Shown here piece after piece: positions 57,981-64,000 of a stretch of 64,000 nucleotides of DNA. This stretch comes from Halorubrum sp. BV1 (lineage in GTDB: Archaea; Halobacteriota; Halobacteria; Halobacteriales; Haloferacaceae): contig NZ_KN050825.1 of the NCBI RefSeq assembly GCF_000746205.1, forward strand, positions 124,001-188,000, in the 5' to 3' direction. Position 1 is the stretch's first letter, and each line of letters starts with the position of its first letter. Below the pieces are notes generated by a model that had not been told where the DNA came from, ran no database searches, and saw only the letters and a list, made by a program, of their open reading frames with translations. The position numbers were made by a program, and so were the translations under genes.

Positions 57981-59135
57981 CTACTCGTCGCTCGGGTACG
58001 CCGGCAGTCGCGCCGAGCGCGCGCTCCCGTCGACGAACGGGAGGTCGGCGCGGGACGCCGCGACCTCGTCGCCGGCGACGCGCACGGTGGCACCGTCGAG
58101 GTCGGCGTCGAAGCCGACGAGCGCGAGTGCGATGGGATCGCCGGAGGCGGGGCCGACCGCGGCGCGAGTCACCTCGCCGACCGCCTCGTCGCCGGCGAAC
58201 ACGGCGGCACCGGGCGTCGGCAGGAGCGCGTCGTACCCCTCGGGATCGGCGTCGCCGTCGACCTCGGCGACCGCGTCGGCGAGTCCGTCGAGCGCAAGGC
58301 CGGCGAGCCGACGGCTCGGCCGTCCCTGATTCTCGACGCGGGAGACGACCTCCTGGCCGACGTAACACCCCTTCTCGAAGTCGAGGGCGTTCCGCAGGCC
58401 GAGCACGTTCGGCACCGTTCCCTCCAGTTCGTACTCGAAGAGCGGAGTCCCGGCCTCCGCGGTGAGCGCGTCCCACGTCCGGTAGCCGAACGGGGCGGCG
58501 TTGAGTCCGCGGGTGAGGAGAGTGTCGAACACCTCTTCTGCGTCGTCGGCCGCGCAGATCACCTCGTACCCCTCCTCGCCGAGCGGCGAGTCCGTCGCGA
58601 TAACGGTGACGCCGGCGTCGACCATCGACCCGCGGACGAAGGAGAGCGGCTCCTCGGGCGCGCCGGGGCCGCCGAGCACGGAGGCGATCTTCTCGGTGGA
58701 TTTGGGACCGTGGACGCCGAACACGCCGAACTCCTCGGAGACGTCCGCGATCTCGACGTCTTGGATGAACACCTTCTCCGACCAGTCGTCGGCGACCGCG
58801 TCCGCGCGCTCCGGCGGGAGGAAGACGAGCAGCCGCTCGCCCGCGTTGTACACGTACATGTCCGTCTCGATGCCGCCCTGCGGGTCGAGGAGGAGGGCGT
58901 ACACCCCCTGTCCGTCCTCGGCCGGGACGCGGTTCGAGACCGCGTTGTCGACGAACTCGACGCGGTCCGTCCCGGAGACCGCGAGCACGCCGTACCCCAT
59001 CTCGATCGCGCCGACGACCTTCCGGACCGCCCCGCCGACGCGCTCGGATTTCCCGTAATGGTCGACCACCTGCCGGCCGCCGCGGTCGCGGTACGTCGCG
59101 CCGTGAGCGCCGTGAGTTCCGGAGACGAGCGTCAT
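57981..59135 (-). CDS. GcvT/YgfZ-family folate-binding protein
   Basis: A 384-residue protein of the aminomethyltransferase superfamily. It carries the YgfZ-type motif KGCYVGQE (ALDFEKGCYVGQEVVSRVENQGRP), characteristic of folate-dependent Fe-S cluster assembly factors, and the GcvT-like VRGSMVDAGVTV and RTWDALTAEAGTPLFEYEL segments. No glycine-cleavage partner genes are adjacent, so a YgfZ/IBA57-like role in Fe-S protein maturation is likelier than glycine cleavage. The ATG at 59135 (MTLVSGTHGAHG) is 26 bases from a CCTTTTGG box, and lies nine codons inside the longest open frame. Confidence 0.85.
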   Translation of the reverse strand: MTLVSGTHGAHGATYRDRGGRQVVDHYGKSERVGGAVRKVVGAIEMGYGVLAVSGTDRVEFVDNAVSNRVPAEDGQGVYALLLDPQGGIETDMYVYNAGERLLVFLPPERADAVADDWSEKVFIQDVEIADVSEEFGVFGVHGPKSTEKIASVLGGPGAPEEPLSFVRGSMVDAGVTVIATDSPLGEEGYEVICAADDAEEVFDTLLTRGLNAAPFGYRTWDALTAEAGTPLFEYELEGTVPNVLGLRNALDFEKGCYVGQEVVSRVENQGRPSRRLAGLALDGLADAVAEVDGDADPEGYDALLPTPGAAVFAGDEAVGEVTRAAVGPASGDPIALALVGFDADLDGATVRVAGDEVAASRADLPFVDGSARSARLPAYPSDE

Positions 59136-59260
59136 ACCCCATCGGAGTCGTGCGAGCGCCAAAAGGCCGCCGTCTCGGGGGAGGGAGAGATGACGGAACC
59201 GAACGACGGACGGCGAAAGCGATCGGACGAGACGCCGCAGAAGCGACCGAACGGCGCGGC

Positions 59261-59560
59261 CTACAGCCCGAGGCGGTCGCGGAGCTGGTCGACGAGCGAT
59301 ACATCGCTGTCGGCGGCCGGCGCGTCGGGGTCGGGGACGACGCGGTCGTGCGGGTACACGCGGACCCGCTCCGCGCTCTCGACCGTGATGAGCGAGTCGG
59401 CTTTTAGCGAGGAAAGCGCCTCTTCAACGGCGTCGATGTCGGCGTCGACGGCTGCGCGAAGCTCCAACACCGTCATCCCCTCGTCGCCGCGGTCGACGAG
59501 CGCGTCGAGCAGCGCGACCTCGACGTCCGGCCGGTCGCGGTATTCCGGCTTGGCGGCCAT
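59261..59560 (-). CDS. Small winged-helix protein (DUF6432-like)
   Basis: A 99-residue acidic protein with a predicted winged helix: VEVALLDALVDRGDEGMTVLELRAAVDADIDAVEEALSSLKADSLI, followed by a strand pair TVESAERVRVYPHDRV. A short tail (DVSLVDQLRDRLGL) may be a second helix. I recall the family as DUF6432 with moderate certainty. The ATG at 59560 begins the conserved MAAKPEYRDRPDVE; a GTAAAC box lies 27 bases upstream. It could be a transcription regulator; no target is evident. Confidence 0.75.
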   Translation of the reverse strand: MAAKPEYRDRPDVEVALLDALVDRGDEGMTVLELRAAVDADIDAVEEALSSLKADSLITVESAERVRVYPHDRVVPDPDAPAADSDVSLVDQLRDRLGL

Positions 59561-59681
59561 ACGCGTCGATTGGGCAGGACGGGGTTTACGTCTACCGGCG
59601 GGCCGAACGGGGGCGTCGAACGGCGACCGATCATCGACCAGCGACCGGTGCGGTCGGGCGGATGTCCAGGCCGGAGCAGGC

Positions 59682-60203
59682 CTAGCGTACGAGCCGAGAA
59701 CAGGTACCACAGAGGTTCTCCTCTTTCACGTCGACCTCGCGGACCGTGGGCGAAAACGACATCACGCATTTGCTGTTATCGCAGTGTTCCAACCCCAGCG
59801 TGTGACCGATCTCGTGGACGACCTCCTTGCGGACGCGGTCGGCGAACACGTCGATCGCGGGTTTGGTCGAGACGCCGCCGTCGGAGGAGGTGCGCAACCG
59901 GTGAGTCGAGATGACGGAGCCGCTGCCGTTCAGGTACGCCAGTCCGAACACGTAGTTCCGGCGGCGGTAGTACAGGTCCTGAGACGTGATACCGATGTTC
60001 TTTTCGCCGCCGCCGACGCGACCGACGGTCTCGATGAGATCCTCGGCACGGTACTGGTCGCGCCCCGAGTCGTAGGCGGTCTCGGGGATCGGCTGGTCGT
60101 CGTGGACCGTGACGTCACAGTCGTACACCAATCGGAGCGCAGCGGAGGCCTCCCGTTTCACGCGGGGGGTGACCTCCCCGACAGGAACGATGTCCACGAG
60201 CAT
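59682..60203 (-). CDS. amzA: Archaemetzincin
   Basis: A 173-residue metalloprotease of the archaemetzincin (M54) family. The zinc motif HEIGHTLGLEHCDNSKCVM gives HExxHxxGxxx followed by Cys and a second Cys five residues later, and the C-terminal CGTC supplies two further Cys, so the family's catalytic and structural zinc sites are both intact. The ATG at 60203 (MLVDIVPVGEV) is 27 bases from a box that reads GTTTTATGAC on the minus strand. Its physiological substrate is unknown. It is divergent from the UPF0146 gene, with 39 bases between start codons. Confidence 0.95.
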   Translation of the reverse strand: MLVDIVPVGEVTPRVKREASAALRLVYDCDVTVHDDQPIPETAYDSGRDQYRAEDLIETVGRVGGGEKNIGITSQDLYYRRRNYVFGLAYLNGSGSVISTHRLRTSSDGGVSTKPAIDVFADRVRKEVVHEIGHTLGLEHCDNSKCVMSFSPTVREVDVKEENLCGTCSRLVR

Positions 60204-60224
60204 GGAACCGCTTTTGACCGCCGC

Positions 60225-60234
60225 GGTCATAAAA
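60225..60234 (-). promoter_or_regulatory. TATA box of amzA
   Basis: The minus strand reads TTTTATGACC, centred about 27 bases before the amzA ATG. It overlaps the promoter of the divergent UPF0146 gene. Confidence 0.6.
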
Positions 60235-60242
60235 CTCGCGCC

Positions 60243-60719
60243 GTGGTATCATCGTCCCGTCGTGCGCTCGTCGAGCCGCTCTCTCGCTACGACCGCCTGA
60301 TCGAGATCGGCGTCGGCGACCGTCCGGAGGTCGCGCGCAGGCTCGCCGACCGCGGCCGCGAGGTGGTGGCGGTCGACATCGACATCGGCGATCGGGTCCG
60401 CGCGGCAGCGGCCGAATCCCGAGACGGAACGCTGCGCGTCACGCAGGGCGACGTGCTCGCGCTCGCGGACGAGAGCGACCGACAGGCCACCCCGGAGCCG
60501 CTTTCCTTCCCCGCCGACGCGGTGTACGCGTGTAACCTCCCTGCGGAACTCCAGCGGCCGACGGTCGACCTCGCCGAGCGGCTCGACGCCGCCTGCCTGT
60601 TCACCACGCTCGGGTTCGAGGAACCGACGGTCCGAGTCCGTCGCCGGTCGGTGGGCGAAGCCACGCTCTACGTCGCGCGCGAGGGAACGGACATCGACGG
60701 CGGGACGCACCGCCGATAG
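60243..60719 (+). CDS. UPF0146 family protein
   Basis: A 158-residue protein with a Rossmann-like segment [30 protein letters not shown], similar to truncated SAM-binding proteins. The family is found in Archaea, mostly without assigned function. The start is GTG at 60243 ([19 protein letters not shown]); a TTTTGA box about 30 bases upstream supports it. The very long open frame reaching upstream on this strand overlaps other genes and is not real. It is divergent from amzA and followed by the HAD gene. Confidence 0.85.
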   Translation: MVSSSRRALVEPLSRYDRLIEIGVGDRPEVARRLADRGREVVAVDIDIGDRVRAAAAESRDGTLRVTQGDVLALADESDRQATPEPLSFPADAVYACNLPAELQRPTVDLAERLDAACLFTTLGFEEPTVRVRRRSVGEATLYVAREGTDIDGGTHRR

Positions 60720-60816
60720 CGGCGGTGGCGATAGCGACTGCGCCCACCACGCCGATAGCAACCACGACGACCGCGAACCCGGAACGTTCTTTCCCGCTGC
60801 CGTCGGCTACGGACGT

Positions 60817-61680
60817 ATGCAGGTCGACGCAGTGGTCCTCGATATCGACGGGGTGTTGGTCGACGTGGCGGACTCGTATCGCCGAGCGATCATCGAGTCC
60901 GTCGATCGGGTGTACGGCGAGACGATCGACCGCGACGCGGTCCAGTCGTTCAAGAACGCCGGCGGGTTCAACAACGACTGGGAGCTGACGGACGCGGCCG
61001 CCCTGTACGTGCTGGCGCGCCGCGAGGGGCTCGAACTGAGCGTCGAGGCGTTCACCGACCGGGTGGCCGAGGGCGGCGGCGGGCTCGACGCGGCGAGAGC
61101 CGTCGTGCGCGATCTCCCCGGCGTCGAGGAGGCGCGAGTCACCGACCGGTTGGACAGCGATCGGCTCCGCGAGACGTTTCAGGCGCTGTATCTCGGCGAA
61201 GAGTTATATCGGGAGCTCGAGGGCGGCGACCCGCCGCTTTCGGCACCGGGGTACATCCACGACGAGCCGACGCTCGTCGACCCGGAGACGATAGCGGACC
61301 TGACCGCGCGGTTCGACGTGGGCGTGGTGACCGGGCGACCCGCCGCTGAAGCCGAGATCGCCCTCTCGCGCGTCGGCCTCGAAGTGCCTGATAACCGGCG
61401 GTTCACGATGGACGACTGGGAGGAGGGGAAGCCGCACCCGCACGCGCTCGTCGCGCTCGGAGAGCGGTTCGACGCCGAGCGCGTCGCCTTCGCCGGCGAC
61501 ACCCTCGACGACGTGCGGACCGCGCGCAACGCCGACGCCGACGACGAGACGCGCGTGTACTACGGGATCGGCGTTCTCACCGGCGGCTTGACCGGGGATT
61601 CGGGACGGGAGACGTTCGCCGAAAACGGAGCCGACGCGGTCGTCGACGACGTGAACGAACTGGTCGAGCTACTGGAGTAG
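60817..61680 (+). CDS. HAD-superfamily phosphatase (TIGR01548-like)
   Basis: A 287-residue haloacid-dehalogenase-type hydrolase. The nucleophile and general acid are Asp9 and Asp11 ([11 protein letters not shown]), motif II is in [11 protein letters not shown], the Lys motif III is GKPHPHALV, and motif IV is [15 protein letters not shown] helical cap separates motifs I and II. Archaeal members of this family are annotated as phosphoglycolate-type phosphatases or left generic, so the substrate is open. The HAD gene lies just upstream of two tRNA genes on the other strand. Confidence 0.9.
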   Translation: MQVDAVVLDIDGVLVDVADSYRRAIIESVDRVYGETIDRDAVQSFKNAGGFNNDWELTDAAALYVLARREGLELSVEAFTDRVAEGGGGLDAARAVVRDLPGVEEARVTDRLDSDRLRETFQALYLGEELYRELEGGDPPLSAPGYIHDEPTLVDPETIADLTARFDVGVVTGRPAAEAEIALSRVGLEVPDNRRFTMDDWEEGKPHPHALVALGERFDAERVAFAGDTLDDVRTARNADADDETRVYYGIGVLTGGLTGDSGRETFAENGADAVVDDVNELVELLE

Positions 61681-61731
61681 GCGGCATCTGGTCGCGCCCG
61701 TGTGGCTCGTGACGTAGTTTGCCGCAGAAAA

Positions 61732-61807
61732 TGGGCCCTGCAGGATTTGAACCAGCGATCATTCCGTTATGAGCGGAACGCTTTGAGCCAGACTAAGCTA
61801 AGGGCCC
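61732..61807 (-). tRNA. tRNA with CAT anticodon, probably tRNA-Ile2
   Basis: Acceptor GGGCCCT/AGGGCCC, D arm GCTT/AAGC, anticodon arm TTCCG-CTCATAA-CGGAA (anticodon CAT), T arm GCTGG-TTCAAAT-CCTGC, discriminator A. It is intron-free. The initiator tRNA of haloarchaea starts AGCGGG and Haloferax elongator tRNA-Met has an intron, so a tRNA-Ile2 read by agmatidine at C34 is the better guess; elongator Met is not excluded. The T stem has a U-U mismatch at 51-63. Confidence 0.9.
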
Positions 61808-61923
61808 GTACTCTGGGGTAAACGAGACCGACTCTTTAGCGTACCGAATCGGAACAACCGATGTCCAAGACACATCTACCTCGACGTGTTCAGTAGTCGC
61901 TCAGAAATCAGAATACAGAGAGG

Positions 61924-62032
61924 CGCCGAAGCCAGGACTCGAACCTGGGACCGCCTCGTGACTGTGACGTCCGGGGGGAAACCCGCCGAGCGTCGTAACA
62001 GCGAGGCGCTCTACCAACTGAGCTACTTCGGC
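61924..62032 (-). tRNA. tRNA-Asn(GTT) with a 36-nt intron
   Basis: Exons are 62032-61996 (37 nt) and 61959-61924 (36 nt), giving a 73-nt tRNA with acceptor GCCGAAG/CTTCGGC, anticodon stem CCTCG/CGAGG, loop CTGTTAA with anticodon GTT, T arm CCAGG/CCTGG and discriminator G. The intron sits between positions 37 and 38. CCA is not encoded and must be added by the Cca enzyme whose gene is 200 bases downstream. Confidence 0.93.
61960..61995 (-). other. tRNA-Asn intron with canonical bulge-helix-bulge
   Basis: CTGT in the 5' exon pairs with ACAG near the intron end, forming the 4-bp central helix; it is flanked by 3-nt bulges TAC and TCA and by the helices GACG/CGTC and CCTCG/CGAGG. Cleavage after the second base of each bulge joins TTA to A at position 38. 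Confidence 0.88.
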
Positions 62033-62228
62033 TCAGTTCCGGATACTCGACTCGTTTTGATAGGGCTTTCGTTTCCGCCCGACTCGGGGGAGGCGGGTTG
62101 ACACGCAACGGAGTTCGTCGACAGAAACCCGGTCGAACACGGCGACCGCCCCCTGACGTTTCGACTCCGCCGGAATCCAGTCCGACCGTGACCGACACGT
62201 TTTCGGCCGGACCGCGAGATGTCGATCC

Positions 62229-63704
62229 ATGAGCGACACCGACGCGGCCGACCTCGACGCGGTTCTGGATCGGATCCGCGAGCGGGTCATCCCCGAACCG
62301 GAGGAGCGGGAGCGGCTTCGATCGGTCGCTGTCGACCTCGTCGCGCGGGCCCGCGAGGCGATCTCCGACCTCCCCGTCGACGCCGACGTGGTGCAGGTGG
62401 GATCGACCGCGCGGGGTACGTGGGTCTCCGGCGACCGCGACATCGATCTGTTCGTCCGGTTCGCCGCCGACCTCAACCGCGAGCAGCTGGAGGAGTACGG
62501 GCTCGCCGTCGGCCACGCGGTGCTCCCGGACGGACACGAGGAGTACGCCGAACACCCCTACGTGAAGGGGTCCCATGAGGGGTTCGACGTCGATCTGGTT
62601 CCGTGTCACGACGTGGAAAGCGCCGGCGAGTTGGTCTCCGCGGTCGACCGAACGCCGTTTCACGACGCCTACCTCTCAGCTCGGTTAGACGACGACCTCG
62701 CCGACGACGTGGTGCTCGCGAAGGCGTTTCTGAAGGGTATCGGCGCGTACGGAAGCGACCTCCGTACCGAGGGGTTCTCCGGCTACCTCACCGAGCTGCT
62801 CGTGTTGGAACTCGGCGGGTTCGTTCCGCTCGTCGAGTCCGCCCGAAGCTGGCACCCCCCGATGGAGTTCGACCCGGAGAGCCACGCCGAGCGGACGTTC
62901 GACGACCCCCTCGTCGTCGTCGATCCGACCGACCCGACGCGGAACGTGGCCGCGGTCCTCTCGGCGGCGAACCTCGCACGGCTCCAGCACTACGCCCGCG
63001 ACCTGCTCGCCGCGCCGCGCATCGAGCTGTTCGAGACGGAACCGCCCGACCCGCTCGACGCGGCGGGCGTCCGCGACCACGTGCATCGCCGAGAGACGAC
63101 GCCGGTGGCGGTGACGTTCGACGCACCCGATCTGGTCGACGACCAGCTGTGGCCACAGCTCCGTCGGTCCCTCGACGGGATCGTACGCGGGCTCGACGCC
63201 CACGGGTTCGACGTGCTTCGGGCACAGGCGATGGTGAGCGACGACTCTGATACAGTGCCTCACGGAACCGCGCCACGCGACACCGCCGAGAACGGGTCGG
63301 GGAGTGAGGACGCGGGCGGCATAGGCGGATGGAACGGTCCGGTCCGACGGGCCGCGCTATACGCCGAACTGGAGGTGGCCGAGCGCCCCGCAGTCGAGCG
63401 GCACGAGGGGCCGCCCGTCGCCGTCAAAAACCACGCGGAGAGCTTTTACGAGTCGTACGCCGACGACGTCGATCCGGACACGTACGGACCCTTCATCGAC
63501 GGGGATCGGTACGTCGTCGAGCGCGAACGCGCGTTCACGACCGTTCGCGACTACCTCGAAAGCGACGCCGCCACCGACGTCGCGCTCGGGGCACAGGTGG
63601 ACCGCGCCTTCAGCGACCGCGACGTGTTAGTCGGCGACGCCGTCGCGACGCTCGCCGACGAGTTCGGCGGCGCGCTTCGGGAGTTCTACGAGCCGCACCC
63701 GTGA
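62229..63704 (+). CDS. cca: CCA-adding enzyme (archaeal class I)
   Basis: A 491-residue archaeal tRNA nucleotidyltransferase that adds CCA to tRNA 3' ends. The polymerase motif is QVGSTARGTWVSGDRDIDLFVRF with the catalytic Asp-x-Asp and a third Asp in GFDVDLVPC; the following VLAKAFLKGIGAYGSDLRTEGFSGYLTELLVLE and EFDPESHAERTFDDPLVVVDPTDPTRNVAAVLS segments define the class I archaeal type. A Gly/Asp-rich insert lies at about 340-372. It stands directly beside two tRNA genes that lack encoded CCA. Confidence 0.96.
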   Translation: MSDTDAADLDAVLDRIRERVIPEPEERERLRSVAVDLVARAREAISDLPVDADVVQVGSTARGTWVSGDRDIDLFVRFAADLNREQLEEYGLAVGHAVLPDGHEEYAEHPYVKGSHEGFDVDLVPCHDVESAGELVSAVDRTPFHDAYLSARLDDDLADDVVLAKAFLKGIGAYGSDLRTEGFSGYLTELLVLELGGFVPLVESARSWHPPMEFDPESHAERTFDDPLVVVDPTDPTRNVAAVLSAANLARLQHYARDLLAAPRIELFETEPPDPLDAAGVRDHVHRRETTPVAVTFDAPDLVDDQLWPQLRRSLDGIVRGLDAHGFDVLRAQAMVSDDSDTVPHGTAPRDTAENGSGSEDAGGIGGWNGPVRRAALYAELEVAERPAVERHEGPPVAVKNHAESFYESYADDVDPDTYGPFIDGDRYVVERERAFTTVRDYLESDAATDVALGAQVDRAFSDRDVLVGDAVATLADEFGGALREFYEPHP

Positions 63705-63726
63705 CGGGAGGGCGAGATGCGGCCGC

Positions 63727-64000
63727 CTACGCAGCCATCCGGTCTGACGCGACGTAGACGAGCGCGACGAGCGCGACGAGGACGGCACCGACGGCCGACG
63801 CGAGCGCCGCGATGCGCGGGAACGCGAGCCAGAACGCGATGTAAAACGAGAACGCGAACGCGAGCAGTCCGAGGATAGCGAGGCCGCGAGTCGGGTTCTG
63901 GACGGCCGCGACGAAGACGCGCTGCGGAAGCGAGAGGTCACCGAACGCGACGGGGTCGTCGCCGCCCGCGTTCCTCTCGCCGTCGACGGCTCGCTCCTCC
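63727..64000 (-). CDS. Partial two-helix membrane protein, 5' part outside the window
   Basis: On the minus strand a frame stays open from the window edge to a TAG at 63729-63727, giving 90 visible residues. A charged N-terminal part (EERAVDGERNAGG...) leads to LSLPQRVFVAAVQNPTRGL and two hydrophobic helices (AILGLLAFAFSFYIAFWLAF and ALASAVGAVLVALVALVYV), ending ASDRMAA. The G/C-third-position pattern supports a real gene. The start lies outside. I recognise no family; it looks like the many small haloarchaeal membrane proteins of unknown function. Confidence 0.7.
   Translation of the reverse strand, partial: EERAVDGERNAGGDDPVAFGDLSLPQRVFVAAVQNPTRGLAILGLLAFAFSFYIAFWLAFPRIAALASAVGAVLVALVALVYVASDRMAA

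Noticed and set aside
57801..60719. 972-codon plus-strand frame
   Set aside because: It runs antisense through the GcvT-like gene, the DUF6432-like gene and archaemetzincin. Only its last 159 codons, from GTG 60243, are the UPF0146 gene.

Overview
The window is chromosomal DNA from an extremely halophilic archaeon (class Halobacteria); the dispersed intergenic hairpin elements and overall style make a Halorubrum-like genus the best guess, but that is inference. The evidence is very high GC with G/C third positions, strongly acidic proteins, TATA boxes about 26-30 nt before start codons (many transcripts apparently leaderless), archaeal information-processing genes (RfcS, ABCE1, CetZ, archaeal CCA-adding enzyme, archaeal signal peptidase) and a bulge-helix-bulge tRNA intron. 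I see no rRNA, insertion sequence, integrase or CRISPR array.

Layout. 1-6.5 kb: end of a coiled-coil gene, an NCS2 nucleobase permease, an S49 (SppA-like) protease, a DUF373 membrane protein, aroE, a CopD-like membrane protein and a helix-hairpin-helix protein. 6.5-10.4 kb: a tight pabB-pabA-pabC operon for p-aminobenzoate, then a Rieske protein. 10.6-18 kb: signal peptidase I with an extra ectodomain, a HalX response regulator fused to a membrane domain, then a TetR regulator, a COG1361-type exported protein and an MMPL/RND transporter that look like one regulated export system. 18-20.7 kb: two tandem CetZ tubulin-like cytoskeletal genes. 20.9-25.6 kb: DoxX-like protein, RHH regulator, queuosine/archaeosine-precursor transporter, a zincin-like protein, a CNNM/CBS protein, and a glutaredoxin paired with a cysteine-free redoxin. 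25.6-28 kb: rfcS interrupted by a 435-residue intein. 28-35 kb: etfBA, secreted and membrane proteins, photolyase. 35-47 kb: cysS, ilvA, histidine kinase, MATE exporter, SpoIIM-domain protein, Hsp20, pilin-like protein, a plant-VTE3-like methyltransferase, a hydroxyacid dehydrogenase and a small HTH regulator. 47.5-51.4 kb: EMC6-like protein plus ABCE1, TsaC and a phosphoesterase. 51.4-56 kb: a complete TAXI-TRAP transporter operon. 56-64 kb: a 42-residue membrane protein plus phosphate transporter, a GcvT/YgfZ-like protein, archaemetzincin, a HAD phosphatase, two tRNA genes and the CCA-adding enzyme.

Most of the window is ordinary core haloarchaeal gene content. The points I would look at first are: the RfcS intein, whose nuclease domain reads as PD-(D/E)XK with NUMOD3 motifs and a Cys4 finger rather than LAGLIDADG; the 36-nt intron in tRNA-Asn(GTT) with a textbook bulge-helix-bulge; two copies of an intergenic element whose hairpins differ in sequence but keep pairing; an AT-rich mosaic block inside the COG1361 gene; a palindrome flanking the TATA box upstream of tetR; a HalX-receiver/membrane-domain fusion; and a strong promoter with no gene at its expected start (38184-38197). 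Several genes escape simple long-ORF calling: the 42-residue membrane protein at 56342-56470 and the partial two-helix membrane protein at the right edge.
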